Shown piece after piece: positions 54,829 through 64,000 of a DNA stretch of 64,000 nt. The DNA is taken from positions 5,850,001 to 5,914,000 of the forward strand of contig OZ005618.1 of assembly GCA_963930655.1 (NCBI GenBank). The letters are read 5' to 3'. Numbering within the stretch: the stretch's first letter is position 1; every line of letters begins with the position of its first letter. This DNA is from Myrica gale. Taxonomy: Eukaryota > Streptophyta > Magnoliopsida > Fagales > Myricaceae. Both the position numbers and the translations under genes were made by a program. The notes under the pieces are model-generated. The model worked only from the letters and a program-made list of their open reading frames with translations. It did no database searches and was not told the origin of the DNA.

Positions 54829-57800
54829 TTATAAATGGAGTCGTCTCTGATGCATGATCTGTTGAAAAGCTCAATTGTTTGCATAACCCAGTATCCCGAA
54901 CTGTTCATGCTTGGATCGACATGTGATCAGGCTATCAGACATGATGATGTCTCTTCGTTTTTTCTTTTGCTTCTTCCTCTTTCAGCTCCTTGTGGATGAA
55001 ATTAATTAAGCCGGACGCAAAGTTTGCAAACATTAATGGCATTACTATTATATTAGGACTACCCTAATTCTGGAAGGCTTATACTTAAACCTGAATGCAA
55101 TCTTAAAGGAAGATTTAGGGAGCAGATTCCAGATCTCCGATCATGTACAGGGTATGGGAGTGGATTTTATTGTCAATGTTCACATGAATATGACACACAA
55201 ATTAATATTATATATTGCCTACATGAAATATCATTAAGCTAGTCATGGAAGCTTTCGATTTGTTCCTCGGCTTCGGTAGGCATGTGAAAATTAGGCCATG
55301 TATATTAACAGCTCAGATCTGTCGAGGGCATTAATAGCTTCCATTTGTAATCTCGTGAACTTTGTTAAGCATTGATTAGAACTTAAGAATGATCCGGTTA
55401 AGCATTGAATAGAACTAAAAAAAAAAGACCCCTCGACGTGCATGACATGACCACAGGATGGGCGCATCTGAAACCGGATCGAGTTGTTGGGCACAGTTTC
55501 TGCTACTTACATGCTATTTGGTCCATTCACTAAACACAATTAATGGGTTCAGAAAAAAACAAAAAAAATCACTGGGATTACAAGCCAAAGCAGTAAATAG
55601 TTGAGTTCGTATGCTCAGGAAACTATAGCTATACCGTTTTTTCAAAATCCACATTTGACACATAGAGAATCTTTTTACACCCAAATAATATAAGAAATAT
55701 ATATATTATCTTTGCTTTTAATTAATTCAAAACAAAGAGATTGCGTTTGGGATTAAGGGCATTCTTGCAAACCAAAATTATTATTTCAAAGGAAAATTCT
55801 CACAAATGACCATATATAAATTATTTTGTATTTTTTTAGACTAACACTAGCTTTTGAAAGATAAATGGATACAATTAGACACAAAATTCTCATAAATAAT
55901 GTAATAAAATGATACAGTGATTTTTTTTTATATATATCTTCAACCTCTCCTTGTTCACTATAGTTTAAGTAATCTTTAAAATCACGTCCATTTCAACAAA
56001 AAAACGTTTAGTTAAAATTATTTTTTTAACGGAAAGAATGTTGAGCTAAAATCGCCATTTTAACCTAACAGTGTTGAGTGTGTAATCTAAAAAGAAACAC
56101 TATTATAAGACTTTTATTTGATTTATGATCTTTCACTATTAGGGATCCCTTTCTAGTTTAATAAATATGTTCAAGTTTACCATGAATAAGATATATAATT
56201 AAAAAAGAACTGAATTTAATTATTAAAATATTCGGCCCCCCATGCCAACGTACAAATTCCTGACTCACCACTGCCTATGGGATATCTTTAGTTTATCATG
56301 AACATTGTCGGCAAACCCAATTGGATGGATGACATTTCTTTTTCCAATTTCAAATCTTTGGGGTACTTGGGATGCCCGTTTTGACCTTTTTAGTTCTATA
56401 TTTAAGAGAATGCAGTACGGTTTTCTGTCCCCCATTTGTATTTTAAATGGGAAAAATTCGGATTGACTTCCATCGTGGGCGGTGTGCATAGCATTAATGC
56501 ATATTTATTTACTTATATATATATATATAATAAATATAATGAATAGGTCGAAATCCATTCATGTATGTTAGTACTGTTGCCAATTGATAGGTATTAGGTT
56601 CACGTTGACTGCTCTTTCCGCTAATTGATCCGCCTGCGCGCGCGTTTCGTCAGTACGAGCTGAGCTGTCTGCAAGGTGGCGTTGAAAAATCCCACTCTGC
56701 GCTGGGGCTTGCGTAAGTCATTCACGTGGACTGGGCATGGGCTTGCCTAACAACAATTACTTTCCTAGCTATAGCATGTGGGCTGCCTGCTTTGTTAAGC
56801 CTCTAATAAAGTTTCCTGTGGAAATCTGGCCATATTTTTATTTTTGGGTTAAATGTACCTTAATTTTGATTGTAAAAATTTTAAAGTGTTAAAATTGATA
56901 AATAAAAAATAAAGTTAGAGATGATTTGAATGAAGTTAGTGTTATAAAGTGTCAATTTAGCTCCAAAGGCTAGCCATAACCAAATTATTGGCTACTAAAA
57001 ATGATCGAATCTAACTGTACGTACGTTAAACTTCACATTCTCGAGGCTGGCATTGTATAAGAATTACAATTGATGTTAGCGTCCTTTTCCTTCATGCAGG
57101 GATATTCTATAAATTAGGAGTGTACATCTTGCATAAGCATGATCATCTCTACTTCAACTTGAAGCTGTACTTGTACTAACTTTTGTCGATATATGAGGAA
57201 TGATAGTTCTAATGTGATCACTCACTAGATCAAGATATATGTGTTAATTTGGCTCTTGGATTGAAATCAATGAGATCACTCGTTGACTTCTAATTCGATT
57301 AATATAGTTTCTCTATATCTATCCAGATGGATTTTACTAATAAATCACCGCGAACTCTCTGACTAGTCCTCCATGGAATTAATCACGTACGTATCCTAAT
57401 AGACAAAAGTCGAAGGAACATACAATTTTTCACGGGCTTTCATGTCCGATAACTCATACTATATATATGCGCGCAGGTTGGCAAATGGGTGGGTTTTATA
57501 TATGTTTTAATTAAATCTCGCCTACCACATATGATATATATATATATATATGTATATACCGAGGTAGGGCTTTGAGAGGGTGTTTAATTTCATGAGTTTA
57601 GGGAGAATCAAGACTACTATAATGTCGAGTCCTTGACTGTGATTAGTTCTTAAATAAGGGGATCAGCAAGGCTGCGACTTAGTAGCCTTAGAATACGGCC
57701 GGGTCAAACAAGAATCATATAGATATATATTGGAGACTGATCTAATTAATAAGAACTGACTTGATGGGTCTATTTGCTTGCAATATAAGCAAGTTTATTA

Positions 57801-57960
57801 TTAGTATAAAGAAGATCCCCTCCAAATATACTCTTTTTAGGTGCCCCTCATTTTCTTCACCTACCAATATACCACCCGCAAGACACCATATGGGCATGCA
57901 TTTTGAAGCTCAATCTCAATAAGCTACCTCAGCCTCCTTCACTAGAAATTAATTAAGCAC
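54829..57960. other. Intergenic, no gene seen
   Basis: AT-rich spacer with (TA)n runs at about 56513-56530 and 57537-57552. No coding frame supported. Confidence 0.45.
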
Positions 57961-58019
57961 ATTTCAGAGCTGTTTCTTTCCAAAAACTTGAACTAAAGCG
58001 GCAAGTACACCAACAAATT

Positions 58020-58260
58020 CACTAGTAGAAATATGGTCTCTGTCGACGGTGACAGTTGTAGCAAAAACTATAAAAATCTGTTGGTAAAGATTTTTGGCCA
58101 CGACTTTGGGTCGTTGAAGACTGGTCGAGGTTGCCGCGTCCCCGTTGCCCAACCTTGACGACCATGCACCCCCGTCACCGATGCTCTGTCTATCTCGACC
58201 AAAAAAATGGGTGGTCACGGTTGCTCCTTGGTCAACCATCTATGTCCCGTCGTCATTGTC
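58020..58260. mobile_element. Possible CACTA (En/Spm) transposon end
   Basis: CACTAGTAGAAA at 58020-58031 has the CACTA terminal sequence, followed by subterminal-type repeats (GTCGACGGTGACAG, TTGGCCACGACTTTGGGTCG). No matching opposite end or 3-bp target duplication found. The 91-residue minus-strand frame here is probably a chance consequence of the repeats. Confidence 0.35.
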
Positions 58261-60252
58261 CACAGTAACGAACTTTTGAAAATTGTAGCTCTGCAATTTT
58301 TGGTGATGGTACGCGTGGGCATTGGTTTCCATATAGCAATTTAATTTCCATAGATTTCCAGATAGCAATTTAATTTCAAATGTGTGGCCATTGATGTCCA
58401 TAAATTTTCAGATAGCATTTCAATTTCCTGAGTTTTACATAGAGCGTTGCAAATAGATTACATGGGAACAGAGTGAACAATCAATTCGGCAAAGAGAGGT
58501 GTTACAAACACCAGGGCAATCTCGATGAAAGTAGAAGGAACTAGATCAACGACTCATTTTGCTTCACTCAACTCAGCAAGTGTCCTGCAAGTCAGCTACA
58601 GCTCAAGCATCCTCCAAGTCAGTTGTAGCTCAATATCAACCTTCGGGCATCACTCAGTGTTAGGTTGTTATGTATTCGCGTGCTGTTGTATTTTTATGGC
58701 CTCTCTGTAACCAAATGTCATTGTACTCCTTCCAAAGTTTTTGTGCACATAAAGTGCTTGAGAATATTCCTGTAAAAATAAAAAATATGTTAGCACACAA
58801 CAAGTGCATAGATTTTGCCTCTTCTTTAGCTAAACCTTAGCTCCCTGAGTCATTGGAAAGAGTCTATCTCTCGGCTTTCCTTTGTCTCTCAGCAGTCAAA
58901 AGAGATCAAGACATACATAAAACGTTGTGATCAATGTGGAATCTGTAAGACAAGATACATATATAACATAATTGTGATGACAAACACAACTTTACAGAAA
59001 GTTGACATGCAAATCATAGAATATTTAGAGCAGAATCAAAGTAACATATCAAAATGCCCCTGTAATTCTCATACAATAAATTCATACCTATCTTATAGCT
59101 AATCAGGTAGTGCCCTTTCCCTTGCATACCTGTGGACATCGATTGAGATTTACCATGTTTAGTGCACTGGTGAGTAAGTAAAACAATACTATGAAACACA
59201 CGCACAATTGGACCCATATAACCCCCAATATGAGACAAAATGCAGAATATCAATATCAAAGAAAGGTGGAGAGGAGGGAAGAAAATGACCGTTATAGCCA
59301 TGCATTTAGCTGATCAATGAAAGAAATCATAAAACACAAATTTGATCTTTATTTCATATCTCTCATTATCCAATTTTTTCTATTTCCTTCTAGGAGGGAA
59401 GTAAGTTCCTGGAAGGAAATAGAAAAAGGGTACCTTCCATGCTCATTCCTCTTCCACTTCCATCCATCCTAATTACAGAGTCCTCTTTCTCCCTCACTCA
59501 TCACCCTTCCCTGTGTTTCCTTCACTGCTTCACATTTCCTTCCAACCCAAAAAGAGTAAACTACATTAAAACAAGTGCAAGTTTTTCCAGAGAGAAACAC
59601 GTAGACCTGCCATCTAAGAACGATGCCACCCCTACTGGCATGGCATGATATTCACTACAATTGGTTACATTCTAGCTAACAAGGGGATATTGGAATCATC
59701 ACGCATGATATTCACTACAACTGGTTACATTGCAACTAACAAGGGGACACATGAAGAACAAAACAGATAAGTACTGGCATGTACACTTTTATGCCACAAG
59801 AAGACTATAGAAGTAAGGTGGAAATATATATCTCCTACTAATCTGGTGGAAATTTAGATCTCCCTCTGTCTTTAACTTTCTTGCTGGTTTAAAGAGACAG
59901 TATAATGAACCAACTAGTGTCAAAGTACACTCCCTTCGTTATGTTTTTAATAGGACAACATTATTACATCTCATCTGAATATGTTTAGGAGAAGCAATAG
60001 ACTAAAAATTTGCAAGAATACCATCAACAACAACTATATGAACTTCCAGCATTCTGGATAATGGCAGCTGATCAAGGTGCGTAGAGTGCACTCAATTACA
60101 ACCAGTGTTTAGCGCTACGAACCAATTAAGTGCCACCAGTTTGCCTAAACACGTAAAAGAAATAACTACTAACTTCGAAACGGCATTGCCAATTTAGACA
60201 AATCGTGCCTTACTCTGCCACCATATACTACTGAAACACTATGAATCCATAC
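58261..60252. other. Intergenic, repeats
   Basis: Contains repeated ATAGCAATTTAATTTC-type segments (58336-58375) and a two-copy 61-bp tandem repeat (59643-59764). No gene seen; the missing last exon of the USP fragment is not found here. Confidence 0.4.
59643..59764 (+). repeat. Two-copy tandem repeat, 61-bp unit
   Basis: Both units begin CATGATATTCACTACAA and share TGGTTACATT and CTAACAAGGGGA. Confidence 0.85.
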
Positions 60253-60371
60253 CTTTTAATAGGGCCAAAAGCACGGGACGCCATCAAAAGTAAATCAGCA
60301 TGCAGATTCTCAACAACTTCACAAATCTTCTCCTTTGGATCACCAACAACTACTTTAGTTTCAATATTCAC
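60253..60371 (-). pseudogene. Isolated universal stress protein (USP) exon
   Basis: Minus-strand reading VNIETKVVVGDPKEKICEVV then ENLHADLLLMASRAFGPIKR is the C-terminal ATP-binding part of a plant USP-A domain (the GDPKEKIC and G/A-S-R-A-x-GPIKR motifs). It has an intact acceptor (GGGCAG|GTG) and donor (AAAAG|GTATGG; exon end at 60253). The expected next exon (FLGSVSNYC-type) is absent within 1.5 kb on the 3' side, and no USP N-terminus is visible upstream. MAS replaces the usual MGS of the phosphate-binding loop. Probably a duplicated or transposon-captured gene fragment. Confidence 0.7.
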
Positions 60372-60702
60372 CTGCCCGTCCATCTTCATTGTACCATGAA
60401 ACGAATACACATTTCGACACCACATCGAGGCGCGCCGCAAGTTGTAGAGATGTCCCAGCACCCAATCCACATCAGTCTCCTCAGGCACTGCCCAGCCCCA
60501 CCACTGACCACTGCAGCCCACATTTCCACCCCGACATGCCTACTTTACCCTATCCGCCGCACCAATTTTAGGTCCTAGTGCGCCCCCACCTTTTAATACT
60601 GGTCATCTACAACTGTACCCTCGCATCCGAAGACCCGAAAGGGGAATCTTGCAGTGAGAGCTGAGATGGTTGTGAAGGCAAAAGATTGTGTCAGTGTTTT
60701 AA

Positions 60703-61583
60703 TGTTGGCATAATTCCGTGTCAAAATTTAAATTCAAATTGAGTTGTATTTTAAATTTCGTCAAAGTGTTCAAGAGATTGAGGAGTCTTTCAAAGTTTGA
60801 AAGGATAAGACGTCATCAAGATGAAGAGCTAAAAATAAGGAGTTGGTGATACAAAGTCTCTGAAACTATTTCAAAATTTGGATTTTGAAATATTTCATTC
60901 CTTTTAGAATTCTTTTGGAAATAGAACTCAATCAACTCTATAAATACATAGAGAGATCGACCAAGAAAATTTGAGGAGACCATTCCAAGCTTTATTCAAT
61001 TTCAAGCCTCCTCCCTATATAGAGAAAATTCTTGAGATATTTCTGCTTATAAACAATTCATATTTTCTCAAGTTATCTAGATTCAATCACCATTGAAACC
61101 AACATTCTTGTGGGAGTTTGGCTGCCGGAGTTCCCGATGTTGAAGGACAAGGATGTTCATGAAGAGTTCATAAGAAGAACCTCTGAGAGCTGAGGGTTAA
61201 CCGTAGGAAGCGGGTCTAGGTTGGATTACTTAGATTATTACATCGGGGTAGTCAGAGTCAAGCAACTGAATGTTGCCCGTGTCTGAATCACCGTTGTAGT
61301 TGTAAGGTTTTACTTCTTAATGAATTTTTTGTGGCTGCTAGCCCGAAGTTTTTTTTCCTTTGAAAGGCAAGTTCAAAGGTTTTCCACTTCGTCAACAAAA
61401 TTCTTGCCTATTGTGATTGATATTTATTTTATTATTCCACTACATATATATTTTTTGTTGATTGATTATTTAGATCTAGACTCAACAATTTTAGGAAGAA
61501 TTTTTAAATAGTGGGGAAATACCTATTCTACCCCTATAGGTGTTAATAGGGTCTAAACAAGATTTTTCAATTGGTATCAGAGG
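60703..61583 (+). mobile_element. 5' LTR and primer-binding site of an LTR retrotransposon
   Basis: A TG...CA segment (about 60703-61569, start inferred) is followed two bases later by TGGTATCAGAGGC (61572-), the tRNA-Met primer-binding site of plant Copia-type elements. The LTR holds a TATA-like TATAAATACATAGAG (about 60940). Internal sequence continues for an uncertain distance without gag or pol frames. No 3' LTR occurs before the window ends, so the element is truncated or extends beyond view. Confidence 0.68.
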
Positions 61584-63122
61584 CTAATATCGATCCTTGA
61601 CCCTTTGTCTAGATGTATCACATTCAATTCTTATTCATGCCTTCCATATTTTGATGGAAGAAATTAAATTTTAAAATCATTGGATTAATTGACATAGTTG
61701 AGATTCTTATGCATGTATTTTTAAATATTTTCTCAACTTATGTTTGGTTTGAAATATGATTAAAAGTAATGCCTAATGTCTCTCTTTTGTGCTAGCTATC
61801 AGAATCCTTAAATGTATTTTAGTATATGCAATCACAGTGCACAACAAATATAATTGAATGAGACTTGGTCGCATGTGTGAGATTTGGGTCGGCAATCACA
61901 TGTGATAGGGAACATTCTCTTAAGATTGAATTGACATCTGACTAGATGACCTTTTCACTCACTTTTCACCAACTTTTTCTTTCTCTAAACCTTTTTACCG
62001 ACTCCTAAAATTTTATTAAAATTTTGTTCCCAAATAAATTACAAACTGAAACATACTTAAAATATTGCTTCACACAGTCACCGGACTAGTACAGTAAGTT
62101 CCTTGCCACTGCGCAAGTGGACGTGGGGGGAGGAGAAAGTCCAAAATCTGGAGCAAAGGCCCCGATGTTGCTTTTGAGTAGTAGTAAGGCAGAGGCGCCC
62201 ACTTTGCCCAATCATGGGCTTATTTGATGCCCTCTAAGCTACTCATGCTAGGCCGAAAACTAGTCTAGCCACCAAATGCACACGCAAAGAAGAAAACAAA
62301 CGAGGAGAAAACCCCTCTAGATGATTGAAACAATAAAAACTCAAGACCCAATCTTGTGCTACAAAGCCCGTGGGGGGCAGTAAATGGACAAAGTCCAATC
62401 TTTGGCCTTGGCCTAGTTAAGAAACGCTCTCTAGCCTCGGCAAAGCCTATTAAGCCCACTATGGCGCCATTACTTTGTTGAACGAAGGCCTCTGGCCCCT
62501 TTTTTATCTTTATTTTTGGCTGCTTATTATTTTATTTTATTTTTTCACTCAAGCACTATGTTATGTTACATGGCTAAAATGTTACCACGTTACAGATTTC
62601 AGCTTTATGAAAGAAAATGAATAAGAAAATAAAAAGAAAAAGGAAAAGAAACGAATCTAATTATTAGAGACATAATAGTTCTTTTTCTTCTTCTTTTTCG
62701 CACTTTTATTTGAAGCCTTATTCTACGGGATATCCGATATTATACCATCAGAATATTGTCGCTATCATATATATTTCTTTACGTAATTACGTGTTCAAGC
62801 AGGGACGGATCTAGGCCAAAGATTCGCAAAAAAAAAATATATATTAAGGCGAAATGGCATATGATTTACATATATAGAATATATAAGAACAGTAAGTCCG
62901 TTTTCAAATTAAGACGACTCTTTATTGCGACAATTCACGAACAGATTCCTACAAACAAATCACGCACAAATCACTTGAAACTTTGCAGTACTCCACGAAC
63001 AAACGAATCGCCAGCTTTCTTGTAATTAAGGCGATAAAAGAAAGAAAAAAATTAAACCTGTAGCTAAAAAGATTACATAATTCAGTTCCACCATCAATTG
63101 TCCCTTCGATTTGATCTCTCCC
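61584..63122. other. Decayed retroelement interior and peroxidase 3' flank
   Basis: No protein domain recognised after the PBS. At 62800-62850, CAGGGACGGATCTAGGCC followed by an A-run looks like a lone hAT-type terminus. The last ~100 bp are the peroxidase 3' UTR. Confidence 0.4.
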
Positions 63123-63767
63123 TTAATTCGGCTTCCTGCAGTTCTTCCTGATCTCTCCACTAGACCCAGTGAGGGGGTCGATGTCTCCCATCTTGATCAT
63201 TGCGGTGACGAAGTCTTTGATGAAGGTCTCGCCGTCGTTGCTGTAGGTTTTAACCAAGGAATCGGTGGATCCGCCGTTGTATAGTACTTGATCGGAGGGG
63301 AGGAGACTCTTTTTGCTCAGGAGGTTCTTGTAGTACTTATTGTCAAAATGAGTGGGACTTTGGAGGTCTAGAGGCGCAAGAACTTTGCGGCCGCCGGTGT
63401 TCTCGGAACATTGACTCCTCCTGGTCTCGGCAAATGAACTATCGATATTGGTGTCGTTATATATATGATCTCTGAAAGTAAGGCACCTTGCTTGTCCGAT
63501 TGTGTGAGCTCCTGGAAAAGGGTACTGAAGTCAGTAAAGAAAACATACCAAGCAGTCAATTATAAGCCATTTTAGATGATCAGAGGCATTAGGCATACCA
63601 GACAAGGCAACCATATCCTTGGCAGAGAGACCCTTCGCTTTGAATCTATTGATTAGGTTGGTAAGAGTAGAAGTGGGAGGAGGAATTACGCCACTATTGG
63701 CAGCAGACAAGCTGGCGGTCTTGGAGTCTCTTCTTCCAACTTTGACATCCCAATTCGGGCCACCCAG
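63123..63767 (-). CDS. Class III (secretory) peroxidase, 3' exons only
   Basis: Two exons, 63599-63767 and 63123-63511 (minus strand), encode the last ~186 residues; the 5' exons lie beyond the right edge. These secreted haem enzymes oxidise phenolics with H2O2 in the cell wall. Exon 1 here starts [20 protein letters not shown] and ends [15 protein letters not shown]. The next opens with the proximal haem-His motif [10 protein letters not shown]. Then follow [18 protein letters not shown] (Ca-site Asp), [15 protein letters not shown] and the family ending [20 protein letters not shown]. The phase-1 intron after SG is the standard third intron of the family. The distal His exon is not in view, so activity cannot be judged fully. 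Confidence 0.9.
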
Positions 63768-64000
63768 CTGCAGGAATTAACGTTTATATGTTTTCTAATC
63801 AGAAAGGCTACAAATGTAACATGCATACATGAGTTTATTATTCTTCCTTTCCTGTTGCTAATCATGTACAGATAATGAGAGCTTTCTTAACAAAATATTT
63901 GCCCCCAAAGAGTATTGATTAGGATCCTTATTTCCTGTAGATGCAATTTACAGCAGAAAATTGCAAAAGATTCTGGTAAGACGAGTATATTTCATATCAA

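Noticed and set aside
57964-58239. 91-codon minus-strand frame
   Set aside because: Lies over a CACTA-like terminus with repeated motifs and has no recognisable domain.
59643-59764. CRISPR-like repeat
   Set aside because: Only two long diverged units without spacers in a plant nuclear context; a simple tandem duplication.
60372-60521. Upstream part of the USP-containing frame
   Set aside because: No similarity to the USP N-terminus; an acceptor AG at the boundary shows it is intron-like sequence read through.

Overview
The window is nuclear DNA from a flowering plant, almost certainly a eudicot. The protein-coding genes have GT-AG introns, the families are plant-specific (OVATE, EPFL peptide, CIPK kinases, DUF641, DUF688, class III peroxidase), and the AT-rich spacers are packed with plant-type transposon remnants. 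I cannot fix the species from sequence alone. The gene order points to a rosid-like eudicot that kept a largely unfractionated ancestral block.

Layout, left to right: a 5'-truncated LINE (472-808); two OVATE-family repressor genes (1954-3111 minus, 6432-6986 plus) with a hAT-type element between them; a DUF641/GIL1-like coiled-coil gene (7843-9192 minus); a repeat-rich spacer with paired Tourist-like MITEs (10927-11320), a tandem duplication (13375-13833) and a dimeric TRIM retrotransposon (14533-15294); an EPFL6/CHALLAH-type secreted peptide gene (17672-19698 plus) whose intron carries a LINE with a solo LTR nested in it; an intronless CIPK11-type kinase (24759-26054 plus); a TE-rich spacer; a ten-exon EngB/YihA-type GTPase with a long basic N-terminus (31625-36068 plus); a small one-pass membrane protein gene (37972-38344 plus); a four-exon SLX1-type GIY-YIG nuclease (41915-43878 plus); a second intronless kinase, CIPK10/2-type (46629-48008 minus); a foldback element (about 50087-50870); a DUF688-type gene (54232-54828 plus); an isolated universal-stress-protein exon (60253-60371 minus); a 5' LTR with primer-binding site (about 60703-61583); and the 3' half of a class III peroxidase (63123-63767 minus, continuing past the right edge).

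The genes do not form an operon or a pathway cluster. What links them is history. From memory of Arabidopsis, SLX1, CIPK11, CHALLAH, DUF641, OFP17 and OFP2 are neighbours on chromosome 2 (around At2g30350-At2g30400), and an OFP, the EngB-like GTPase, the small protein, CIPK10 and peroxidases are neighbours on chromosome 5 (around At5g58360-At5g58400). Here both sets are interleaved in one segment, as expected of the pre-duplication order. I found no CRISPR, prokaryotic-type operon, rRNA or convincing tRNA gene, and no evidence of a wholly new multi-gene system. The most informative novelties are the transposon structures with readable target-site duplications, the fused ancestral gene order, and a few odd gene features.
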